From DATBQN01 sp963755825 (lineage in GTDB: Bacteria; Acidobacteriota; Thermoanaerobaculia; Multivoradales; UBA5704), in NCBI GenBank assembly GCA_963755825.1, contig CAVWLA010000003.1, forward strand, positions 124,001 through 188,000: 64,000 nt of DNA. The letters run 5' to 3'. Under the pieces are notes generated by a model. That model saw nothing but the letters and a program-made list of their open reading frames with translations, did no database searches and was not told the DNA's origin. Every line of letters starts with the position of its first letter. Positions within the stretch are counted from its first letter, which is position 1. A program made the position numbers and the translations under genes. Below, one piece after another: positions 10,201 to 22,200 of this stretch.

Positions 10201-13200
10201 CCAGCAGCAGGTGCTCCTCGTCGGCCAGCCGCAGCAGCCGCGCGCGCAGCAGCGGCCCGCGGCGCAGATCGAAGGGGCGCCGGCCCTCGTCGGCCGCGAG
10301 GAGCGCCGCCTCGGCGCTCCGTGCGGGCGGCGCCAGGCGCCGCAGGTCGGCGAGCGGCAGCGATGCCGCCACCTCGGCGGCCGGCGCGACGACCTGCACC
10401 GGCCGGCCCGCCTGCGTGCGGAAGCCGGTGCGGAGCGCCTCGTGGCGCGCCAGCACCGCCGCCAGGGCGGCGCCGAGCGCCCGCGGATCGAGCGGCCCCT
10501 CGACCCGCACCGCCAGCGGCAGATGGTAGGCCGCGAGGCCCGGCGTCATGCGGTCGAGAAACCAGAGCCGCTCCTGCGCATAGGAGAGCGGCGGCTCGCG
10601 GTCGCGATCTCGGCGCCGGATGGCAGCCAGGTGAGAGGCATCGCCGGTGCCGGCGGACCCTCGCGGCGAGCGGGCGCGCTCGGCGAGCGCCGCCCAGCGG
10701 GCGACCGTCGGCGCCTCGAAGAGGGTGCGCAGAGGCAGGTCGATCCCCAGCCGCTCGCGGACGCGGGCGACCACCTGCGTGGCGAGGAGCGACTGGCCGC
10801 CGAGGTCGGCGAAGAAGTCGTCGTCGACGCCGATCGCGCCGCCCCCGGTCCCGCCACCGAGCTCATCGGCCTCTCGTGAATCAGCCCGCCCGCCGTCCAG
10901 CACCTCCGCCCAGATCGCCGCGATCATCTCCTCGAGCGGGCCGCGCCGGGCGGCGAGGCCCTCGGCGCCGGCGCCGCGCGTCGCTTCCGGCGCGGGGAGC
11001 GCCCGGCGGTCGAGCTTGCCGTTGGGCAGCAGCGGCAGCCGGGGCAGGACGACGAAGGCGGACGGCAGCATGTAGGCGGGGAGGAGCTGTTGGCAGCGAC
11101 GGCGCAGCGCGGCCGCATCGAGCGCCGCCGGAGCCTCACCGGGCTCGCCGGCGTCAGCCGCGACGACGTAGGCGACCAGCCGGCGATCTCCCGGCGCATC
11201 CTCGCGCAGCAGCACCACCGCCGCGGCGACCTCCGGCAGGCCGGTGAGCGCCGCCTCGATCTCCCCCGGCTCGATGCGGAAGCCGCGCAGCTTGATCTGC
11301 TGGTCGAGGCGCCCCAGGTACTCGAGCTCGCCGTCGGAGCGCCACCGCGCCCGGTCGCCGCTGCGATAGAGGCGCCGGCCGCCAGCTCCAAACGGATCGG
11401 GCACGAAGCGCTCGGCGGTGAGATCGGGGCGGCCGAGGTAGCCGCGCGCCAGGCCGGCGCCGCCGATGAAGAGCTCGCCCGGCACCCCCGCCGGCGCCGG
11501 CTCCATGGCGCCGTCGAGGACGTGGATCTGCGTGTTGTCGATCGGCTCGCCGATCGGCACCAGCGCGCGGTCGAGGTGCCGGTCGCCCAGCTCGAGGACG
11601 GACGACCAGATCGTCGTCTCCGTCGGGCCGTAGAGGTTCCACAGCCGCGGCCCCGCGCCGAGGAGCCGCGCCGCCAGCTCCTGCGGCATCGCCTCGCCGC
11701 CGCAGAGGGCGCGGAAGCCGGCGCCGGCGCTCCACCCCGCCTGCAGCAGCAGACGCCAGGTTGCGGGCGTCGCCTGCAGCGCCTGCGCGCGGCCGTCGGC
11801 GAGGAGCGCCCGCAGCAGCTCGGCATCGAGGCTCTCCTCGCGCGAGGCGATGACGACCGTGCCGCCGCAGATCAGAGGCAGAAAGATCTCCAGCCCGGCG
11901 ATGTCGAAGGCGAGCGTCGTCACCGAGAGGAGGGCGCGGCCGGCGTCGAGCAGGCCGCGAGCCCGCATCGCGGCGAGGAAATTGGCGAGGCTGCGGTGCT
12001 CGACGACGACGCCCTTCGGGCGGCCGGTCGAGCCGGAGGTGAAGATCACGTAGGCGGGGTACGCCAGCGCTGCGCCCTGACCCGCCGCGGGCAGCTCCGC
12101 CGCGGCAGCCGGCCCCTCGCCCGCCTCGTCGAGGACGACGACCTCGGTACCGTTGACGAGCATGCAGGTGCGCGAGTCGGCGACCACCGCGCGCGGCGCC
12201 GCGTCCTCGATCATCGCGGCGAGGCGGTCCGCCGGGTAGGCAGGATCGAGCGGCACGTAGGCGCCGCCGGCCTTCAGCACGCCGAGGACGCCGATCACCA
12301 TCTCCGCGCCGCGCTCGAGGCAGAGGCCGACCCGCGCCTCCGGCCCGACGCCCATCGCCCGCAGGCGGCCGGCGAGCCGGTCCGCCCGCCGGTCGAGCTC
12401 GGCATAGGTCAGCGACAGCCCGCCGGCGACCACCGCCACCGCCGCCGGCGTCCGCGCCGCCTGCAGCGCGAACAGCTCGTGCACCGGCAGCGCCGGCCCG
12501 CGGTCGATCGCCGTGCGGTTGCGCTCGCTGAGAATCTGGCGCCGCTCCTCTTCGTCGAGCAGCGGCAGCTCGGCGATGAGGTCGTCCGGCCGCTCGACCG
12601 CCGCCGCGAGCAGGCGCCGGAAGTGGCCGGCGAGCCGCGCCACCGTCGCCGGCGCGAAGAGGTCGGCGCTGTGCTCGAAGACTCCACCGATGCCGCCCGC
12701 CGCCTCCTCCAGCGAGACCGAGAGGTCGAACTTCGCCGTCCGGTTGGCGGTCGCCGCGGCGCTCGCCGCGAGGCCCGGCAGGCTGAGCTCGGGGAACGGC
12801 GCGTTCTGCAGCATGAAGGTGACCTGCGCCAGCGGCGCGTGGCCGGTGTCGCGGGCCGGGTGCAGCTCCTCGACCAGCTTCTCGAACGGCAGATCCTGAT
12901 GCGCGTAGGCGCCGAGCGCCGCCTCGCGCACCCGCCCCAGGAGGTCACGGAAGCTCGGCTCGCCGCCGAGGTCGGTGCGCAGCACCAGGGTGTTGACGAA
13001 GAAGCCGACGAGGCCCTCGAGCTCGCGATGGCGGCGGTTGGCGACGGCGGTTCCCACCGCGACGTCGTCCTGCCCGGCGTAGCGCGCCAGCACCGCCTGG
13101 AAGCCGGCGAGGAGGGTCATGAAGAGCGTCGCGCCCGCCGCCGCGCTCGCCTGGCGCAGGCGGTCGGCGAGCTCGGGCGGGAGCGCCATCTCGACCCAGC

Positions 13201-16200
13201 CGCCGCGGTAGCTCGGCGCCGCCGGCCGCGGCATGTCGGTCGGCAGCTCCAGGACGGGAACGCCGGCGAGCTGCCGCCGCCAGTAACCGAGCTGCCGCTC
13301 CAGCTCGTCGCCCTGCAGCAGCCGGCGCTGCCAGACCGCGTAGTCGGCGTACTGGATCGGCAGCTCGGCGAGCGGCTCGCCGGCATAGAGCGCGCCCAGC
13401 TCGGCGACGAGGACGCCCAGCGACCAGCCGTCGCAGGCGATGTGATGGAAGGTCAGCAGCAGCTGATGCCGCTCGGCGGCGAGCCGGAGGAGCCGCGCGC
13501 GAAGGAGAGGCGCCTGCCGCAGGTCGAACGGCCGCGCGGCTTCCTCGCCCGCGAGCTGGGACGCCGCGAGCTCCGCGCGATCCGCCGGCAGGTCGCCCAG
13601 AGCGCTCAGGTCGACCAACGGCAGCGCCAGCGGCGCCTCGCCGGCCGCCGCGATCACCTGCCGCGGGCTCCCCTCCGCCGCCTGGAAGGCTGTCCGTAGC
13701 ACCTCGTGCCGCGCCACCAGCCCGGCGAGCGCCCGCGCCAGCGCCGCGCGGTCGAGCGGCCCGTCGAGGCGAACGGCAAGGGGCATGTTGTACGCCGTCA
13801 GGCCCGGCGTCAGCTGGTCGAGGAACCACAGGCGCTCCTGCGCGAAGGAGAGCGGCGGCTCGCCGCCGGCAGGCCGCCGCGGGATGGCGCCGCCGCCCGC
13901 CGCGGCAGGGGCCGATCCCGCCGCGACTGCTGCAGTCACGGCAGTCGCCGCGAGCGCCGCCCAGCCGGCGACCGTCGGCGCCTCGAAGAGCGAGCGCACC
14001 GGCAGCTCGATCCCCAGCCGCTCGCGGACGCGCGCGATCACCTGAGTGGCGAGGAGCGAGTGGCCGCCGAGGTCGGCGAAGAAGTCGTCCTCGGCGCCGA
14101 TGCGCGGGCGATCGAGCACCTCGCCCCAGATGCGGGCGAGGCTCTCCTCGAGCGGACCGCGCGGCGCGACGTAGCGCTCGCCGCGCGGCGCCTGGGGCGC
14201 CTCGAGGGCCGCCAGCGCGCGCCGGTCGAGCTTGTCGTTGGGCAGCCGCGGCAGGCGCTGCAGCTCGACGAAGGCGGACGGCACCATGTACGCCGGCAGG
14301 AACCGCTGGCAGTGGCGGCGCAGCGCGGCGACGGCGGGGGCCGGCGCTGCGAGCGGCACCACGAACGCCACCAGGCGGCGGGAGAGGGCGTCCGCCGCGC
14401 CGGCGACGACCACCGCCGCCTCGCGCACTCCCGGCGCCGCGGCGAGCGCCGCCTCGATCTCGCCGAGCTCGATGCGGAAGCCGCGCACCTTGACCTGCTG
14501 GTCGACGCGGCCGAGGTACTCGATCTCGCCGCCGGCGAGGCGGCGCACGCGGTCGCCGGTGCGGTAGAGGCGCTCGCCGGCAGCGCTCCACGGATCGGGC
14601 ACGAAGCGCTCGGCGGTCAGCTCGGGGCTGCCGAGATAGCCGCGCGCCAATCCAACCCCGCCGAGGTAGAGCTCGCCGGGCGCGCCGAGCGGCAGCGGCG
14701 CCAGGTGCGTGTCGAGCACGTGAGCGCGGAGGTTGGCGAGCGGCAGGCCGATCGGCACCACGCTCCGTTCGCCGCCGCGGCGGCTCGTCCAGTGCGTCGC
14801 GTCGATGGTGCACTCGGTCGGGCCGTACGAGTTGAGCAGCTCGATGTCCAGCCGCGCCATCACCCGCTCGGCGAGGGCGGCGGAGAGCGCCTCGCCGCCG
14901 GCGATCACCTGGCGCAGGCTGCGGCAGGCGGCGATGCCGGGATCGTCCACGAACGGACCCAGCATCGAGGGGACGAGCTGCACCGACGTCACCCCCTCGG
15001 CGGCGACCGTCCGCACCAGGTAGGCCGGATCCTGGTGCCCGCCCGGCCGCGTCATCACCAGCCGGGCGCCGACGAGGATCGGCGAGAGCAGCTCCCACAC
15101 CGAGGCGTCGAAGGAGAAGGCGCTGGTCTGCAGGACGGCGTCCGCCGCGGTCAGCCGGTAGGGCTCGCGGGTGGCGAGCGTATGGTTGACGAGCGCGCCG
15201 TGCGGGATCATCACCCCCTTGGGACGTCCCGTCGAGCCCGAGGTGTAGATGGCGTAGGCGAGGTTGCCGGAAGCGACCGCGGCGCGCGGACGCTCCTCTC
15301 TCTCGGCCGGCGCCTCGTCGAGCGACAGCGTCGGCGTGCCCGCCGGCAGCCGCGCCGCGAGGCCGCCCTGGACCAGCACCACCGGCGGCCGGATGTCGGC
15401 CACCATGAAGGCGAGCCGCTCCGCCGGCAGGTCCGGATCGAGCGGCACGTAGCCTCCCCCCGCCTTCAGCACGGCGAGGATGCCGATCACCAGCTCGAGC
15501 GAGCGCTCGGCACAGAGGCCCACCAGCGTCTCGGGGCCGACGCCCAGGCGCATCAGGCGGCGCGCCAGGCGGTTCGCCCGCCGGTCGAGCGTGCCGGCGG
15601 TGAGCGCCTCGCCCTCCAAGGTGGCCGCCGTCCGCTCGGGAGCGCGGTCCACCTGCTCCTCGAACAGCTCGTGGAGCGCGCGCGCCGGGCGCGGCACTTC
15701 CGGCGGGTTCCAGGCGGCGAGCAGATGACGGCGCTCCGCCGGCGAGAGGAGCGGCAGCTCGCCGACCGTGCGATCGGGGTCGGCGGCGAGGCCGGCGAGG
15801 AGGGTTTGGAAGCCGCCCAGCAGCCGCTCCGCCGTCGCGGCGTCGAAGAGGCCGCGGTCGAGCTCGAGGAACGCCTCGAGCCGCTCCGCCTCGAGCGTCA
15901 CCTCGAGGCTCAGCTCGAACTTCGCCGGACCCTCGTCGAGCGGCAGCAGTGCCAGCTCCAGGCCCGGCAGCTCGAGGCCGGCGAGCGGCGGCTCCTGCAG
16001 CGAGAACATCGCCTGGAAGAGAGGTCCACGGCCGGCGCTCCGCTCCGGTGCCAGCGCCTCGACCAGCTTCTCGAACGGCAGGTCCTGGTGCGCGTAGGCG
16101 GCGAGGGCGCCGTCGCGCACGCGGCCGAGGAAGGCGCGGAACGACGGCTCGCCGGCGAGGTCGCCGCGGAGGACGAGGGTGTTGACGAAGAGGCCGATCA

Positions 16201-19200
16201 AGTCCGCCGTGCCGGCGCGCCCGCGGTTGGCGATCGGCGTCCCCACCGGGATGTCCTCCTCGCCGCAGAAGCGGGCGAGCAGCACCTGGAAGGCGGCGAG
16301 GACGACCATGAAGAGGGTCGCCTCGTGCCGCCGCCCCAGCGCGGCGAGGGGGGCGTGCGAGCCGGCGAGCGCCAGGCCGAGCCGCAGCCCACGGCGGCCG
16401 GGATCGGCCGACCGCGGATGGTCGTAGGGCAGCGGCAGGTCGGGAGGCAGGCCGGCCAGCCGCTCGCGCCACCAGCCGAGCTCGGACTCCAGCAGCTCGC
16501 CGGCGAGCCAGCTCCGCTGCCAGACGGCGAAGTCGGCGTACTGCACCGGCAGCGCGGGGAGCGGCAGTGCCGTCGTCGTGCTCGCTCCCGCCGGCCGATA
16601 GAGCGCCCCCAGCTCGCGCACCAGGACGCCGACCGACCAGCCGTCGGAGACGATGTGATGCATCGTCACCAGGAGCACACCGGCGTCTCGGCCGAGCTCG
16701 ACGGCGCCGGCGCGCAGCAGCGGCCCGCGCGCCAGATCGAACGGCCGGCCTGCTTCCTCGACGCCGAGACGGCGCGCCTCCGCCTCGCCGGCGCCCGCGG
16801 CGAGCCCGCTCAGGTCGACGCGGGGAATCTCGCTGCCCGGCGAGCCATCCGACGGCGGCGGGTGGACGACCTGGAGCGGCCGGCCGTCGACCGCCGTGAA
16901 GGTGGTGCGCAGCGCCTCGTGGCGGCGGACGACGGCGGCGAGCGCGCGCCCCAGCGCGGCGACGTCGAGCCGGCCGGCGAAGCGCAACGCCGCCGGCACG
17001 TTGTAGAGCGCGCCGCCGGGCTCCAGGCGGTCGAGGAACCAGAGGCGCTCCTGGGCGAACGAGGCGGGGAGCGGGGCCGTGCGCGGCGCCGGCAGCAGCG
17101 GCGGCGCCGCCGGCCGCGCCGCCTCGCGGAGCGCCGCGATGCGCGCCGCGAGCGCGGCGAGGGTCGGCTGCGCGAAGATCTCGGCGAGCGGCAGCTCGAC
17201 GCCGAGCGCCCGCTCCACCTCCGCCGCCAGGCGGGTGGCGAGGAGCGAGTGGCCGCCGAGGGCGAAGAAGTCGGAGCTGCGCCCGATGGCCTGCCGGCCG
17301 CCGCTGCGGGCGCCATCCGCCGTCCCCAGCAGCTCGCTCCACAGCGCGGCGAGCGCCTCCTCGACCGCGGTGCGCGGCGCCTCGCCGCCCTCCTCTGCCG
17401 GCGCCTCGTCGTGCAGCCGCGCCAGCGCCCGGCGGTCGAGCTTGCCGTTCGGCGTCAGCGGCAGCTCGCTCGTCAGGGCGAGCGAGGCGGGGACCATGAA
17501 CTCCGGCAGCTCGGCGCGCAGATGGGCGCGCAGAGCGGCGCGCAGCTCGTTCCAGACCACAGGCCCGCCGGCGCCCTCGGTGACGACGACCGCGGCGGCC
17601 AGCCGCCGCTCCTCGCCGCTCCCCAGCGCCACGACGACCGCCTCGCGCACCGCCGGGTGGCGCCTGAGGACGGCCTCGATCTCGCCGGGCTCGATGCGGT
17701 AGCCGCGCACCTTCACCTGATCGTCGAGACGGCCGAGGAAGTCGAGCTCGCCCGTCGGGCAGCCAGCGCGCCAGGTCGCCGGTGCGGTAGAGGCGCGCGC
17801 CGGGCCGCCGGCGAGAGCGGGTCGGGCACGAAGCGCTCGGCGGTCAGCTCGGGGCGGCCGCGATAGCCGCGCCCGAGGCCGCGCCCGGCGACGTAGAGCT
17901 CGCCCGGCAGGCCGACCGGCACCGGACGGAGGGCGCGGTCGAGGAGGCGCACCGCGGCGCCGTCGATCGGCCGGCCGACGACCGGCAGCTCCGGCGAACG
18001 GTCGCCGGACCGGCGCGCCGGCACCCGCGCGGTGGTGGTGATGATGGTGCACTCGGTGGGGCCGTAGACGTTGACCAGCTCGAACGGCAGGCCGGCCGGC
18101 GGCGGCGAGCCGAGCCGCTCGCCGCCGGTGAGCAGACGGCGCAGAGCCGTCGCCGGCGGCCAGTCGAGCCGCACGAGAGCCTCGGCGACGATCGTGGTGA
18201 CGAAGCCGATCGTGATCCGCCGCGCCACCAGCCAGTCGCGCAGCGCCGCCGGCGCGGTGCGCGTCGCCTCGTCCGGCAGGTGGACCGCGGCACCGGCGGC
18301 GAGCGGCGGCCAGAGGTCCATCGCCGCGGCGTCGAAGGCGATGCCGGAGAGGAAGGAGGCGCGGTCGTCCGCTCGGACGGCGAAGGCGCGCCGGTACCAG
18401 GCGACGAAGTTGGCGAGCGCGCCGTGGGAGATCTCGACCCCCTTCGGCCGGCCGGTCGAGCCCGAGGTATAGAGCACATAGGCGAGCTGAGCGGGCGACG
18501 CCGCGACGGCGCCGGATGGCGCCGAGGCCGGCTCGCTTGCGAGGGCGTCGGGCGCGTCGAGGAGGACGACCGCGAAGCCGCCGGCGGGCAGCCCCGCCGC
18601 CAGGCCCTCGCGGGTCAGGACGACCAGCGGCCGCACGTCGGCGAGCAGCAGGGCCAGCCGCTCGCGCGGCAGGGCCGGATCGAGCGGCACCACGGCGCCG
18701 CCCGCCGCGAGGACGGCGAGGATGCCGACGATCATCTCCGGCGAGCGCTCGACGAGCTGCGCCACCGCCACCTCCGGACCGACGCCGAGGGTGCGCAGCC
18801 GCCGCGCCAGCCGCGACGACCGTGCCGCCAGCTCGCCGTAGGTGAGCGAACGTCTCGGCGGGCCGGCGGGCTCGACCGCCGTCGCCTCCGGCTGGAGCCG
18901 CGCCCGCGCCGCCACCAGCTCATGGAGAGGAATCCACGGCACGGCGGGGCCAGCGCCATCGAGGCCGCCGCCGTCGGCCGCCCACTCGACGAGGAGCTGC
19001 GCGCTCTCGGCGCCGGAGAGGAGCGGCAGCTCGCTCAGCCGGCGCGCCGCGCGGCGTTCCGTCTCCCCCGCGGGCAGCTCCTCCACCACCGCCGCGAGCA
19101 GCCGCGCCAGGTGGCCGGCGAGCCGCGCCGCGGTGGCGCGATCGAAGAGCTCGGCGTCGTACTCGATCGTCCCGGCGAGACCGGCCGACGACTCGGCGAG

Positions 19201-22200
19201 CATGACGGCGAGGTCGAGCTTGGCGGTGCCGGACTCGACCTCCTCGCGCGTCAGGCGGAGAGCGGGGAGCGCGAGGCCCGGCGACGGCGTGTTCTGCAGC
19301 GCCAGGAGCACCTGGACGAGCGGCGTGCGGCCGAGGCGGCGCTCCGGCGCCAGGGCCTCGACGAGCTTCTCGAAGGGCAGCTCCTGGTGCGCGTAGGCGG
19401 CGAGCGCCGCCGACCGCGTGCGCGCCAGCAGCTCGGCGACGGTGGGATCGCCGGCGAGGTCGCCGCGCAGCACCAGCGTGTTGACGAAGAATCCCACCAG
19501 GCCCTCGACCTCCGGTTGCAGCCGGTTGGCGACCGGCGTTCCCACCGGGATCAGAGTTTCGCCGCCGTAGCGCGCCAGGAGTGCTTGAAAGGCGGCGAGG
19601 AGCGTCATGAAGACGGTCGCTCCCGATCGCCGCGCGCCGCCGGCGATCGCCGCGCCGGCCTCCAGCGGAATCCGCAGCTCGACCCGGCCGCCGCGGTGGC
19701 CGGCGAGCGGCGGCCGCGGCCGGTCGAAGGGGAGGGTCAGCTCGGCCGGCGTGCCGTCGAGTCGCTCGCGCCACCACGCCACCTCGCGCTCCAGCAGCTC
19801 GCCGCGAAAGCGCTCCGCCTGCCAGGCGGCGAAGTCGGCGTACTGCACCGGCAGCGGCGCCAGCGGCGACGGCAGGCCGGCCGCGAAGGCGCCGTAGAGC
19901 GCCGCCACCTCGCGCTCCAGCACGCCGACCGACCAGCCGTCGGCGACGACGTGGTGGAGCGTCACGAGGAGCGCGTGCTCTTCGCCGGCGCCGGCGCCCG
20001 CCGCGGCCACCAGCGTGGCGCGCCAGAGCGGCCCGCGCTCGAGGTCGAACGGCCGCCGCGCCTCCTGCCGCGCCAGGCGCGCCAGCTCGGCTGCCGCCGC
20101 GGCCGGCAGCGGCGCGAGCCCGCGCAGGTCGATCAGCGGCAGCGCGGTAGCCTCCGGCGGCGCCGCCGGCGCGATCTCCTGCACCGGGCTGCCGGCGACC
20201 GCCGGAAAGCTCGTGCGCAGCACCTCGTGGCGGCGCGCCAGCTCGGCGAAGACCGCCGCCAGCGCGGCCCGGTCCAGCCGGCCGCGCAGGCGCAGGAGGG
20301 CCGGCAGGTTGTAGTGCGCGCCGCCGGGCTCGAGACGGTCGATGAACCAGAGGCGCTGCTGGGCGAAGGAGAGCGGCAGCGGCCGGTCGCGCGGGATCGG
20401 CCGGATGGGCCGGCTCGGCGACGGGGCAGCGGCGCCGGGCTCGGCGGCGGCCCGCAGCGCCTCGATGCGCGCGGCCATCGCCGCGAGAGCCGGCGAGCCG
20501 AAGATCGCCGGCAGGGTGAGGTCGACGCCGAAGGTCCGCTCGACCCGCGCCGCCAGACGGGTGGCGAGGAGCGAATGGCCGCCCAAGGCGAAGAAGTCGG
20601 CGGCGCGGCCGACGCCGCTGACGCCGCCGTCGGCCTCCTCGCCCAGGAGGTCGCGCCAGATGGCCGCCAGCAGCTCCTCCACCGCCGTCCGCGGCGGCTC
20701 GCCGCCGTCCGCCGCCGCGAGCTGCGGCGCGAGCAGCGCCAGCGCCCGGCGGTCGAGCTTGCCGTTCGGCGTCAGCGGCAGCTCCGCCAGCGCCACGACG
20801 GCGGCGGGCACCGTCGCCGGCGGCAGGCGATCGCGCAGCCGCTCGCGGAGGCGCAGCATGGCCGCGGCACCGCTCTCCTGAGACGGCTCGCCGACGACGA
20901 ACGCCACCAGCCGTGCCGCCGCGCCGTCGCCCAGGGCCAGCACCGCCGCCGCCCGCACCTCCGGCTCCGCCGCCAGCGCCGCCTCCACCTCGGCGAGCTC
21001 GACGCGCACGCCGCGCACCTTGACCTGGAGATCCAGGCGGCCCAGGTACTCGAGCTCGCCGCCGGCCTGCCAGCGCGCCAGATCGCCGCTCCGGTAGGCC
21101 CGCGCGCCGGCCTCCGCCGTCCAGGGGTCGGGCACGAAGCTCTCGGCGGTCAGCTCCGGCCGGCCCTGATAGCCGCGCGCCACCTGCACGCCGCCGATCC
21201 ACAGCTCGCCCGGCACCCCGATCGGCGCCAGGCCGCCGCCGGGCTCGACGACGTGGACGCGGGTGTTCGCCGCCGGCCGGCCGATCGGCACCGGCCGCGG
21301 CGACGTCGCCTCGCGGCAGTGCCAGAGCGTCACGTCGACCGCCGCCTCGGTCGGGCCGTAGAGGTTCTCGAGCGGCACCCCGAGGCGGGCCAGCGCGCGC
21401 TGCTCGAGCTCGTACGACAGCGCCTCGCCGCTCGCGAACACCCGGCGGAGCGCCGCCAGCCGGCCGCCGCCCGCCTCGTCGAGGAACGCCGGCAGCAGCG
21501 AGGGGACGAAGTGCACGACGGTCACCCGCTGCTCGCCCATCCGGCGCACCAGGTAGGCCGGATCGCGATGGCCGCCGGGCCGCGCCAGCACGACGGAAGC
21601 CCCGACGGCGAGCGGCCAGAAGAGCTCCCAGACCGAGACGTCGAAGCTCGCCGGCGTCTTCTGCAGCACCCGGTCCTCCGCCGTCAGCGGGAAGAGCCGC
21701 TGCATCCAGCGCAGCCGGTTGACGACCGCCCGGTGGCCGTTCATCACCCCCTTCGGCCGCCCCGTCGAGCCCGAGGTGTAGATGACGTAGGCGAGGGTGT
21801 CGGCCGCGGTGGCAGGCAGCGGAACGTCCGAGTCTGCGGCGCTCTTCTCGTCGGCTTCCACCGGCCCCGACTCGTCGAGCACCAGCTCGCGGACCCCCGG
21901 CCAGCGCCGGCCCGGCGCGCCGGCGAGAGCCGCGGCGACGATCACCACCCCGCCCGCGCCCACCGCGTCCTCCACCATGAAGGCGAGGCGCTCCGCCGGA
22001 TACTCCGGGTCGAGCGGCACGTAGGCGGCGCCGGCGGCGAGGATTCCCACCAGGCCGACCATCAGCTCGATCGACCGCTCGGCGCAGAGCCCCACCCGCG
22101 ACTCCGCGCCGACGCCGAGCGCGGCGAGCCGGCGCGCCAGCCGGCGGGCGCGGCCGAGGAGCTCGGCGTAGTCGATGCTGCGGTCCTCGGCCACCACGGC

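Noticed and set aside
17950..18052. An apparent N-terminal hexahistidine tag (MHHHHHH) at the start of the long open frame ending at 7259
   Set aside because: It is the out-of-frame reading of the A-domain segment encoding CTIITTTAR; the real frame here is the upstream half of the same NRPS, so this is not a tag or engineered start.
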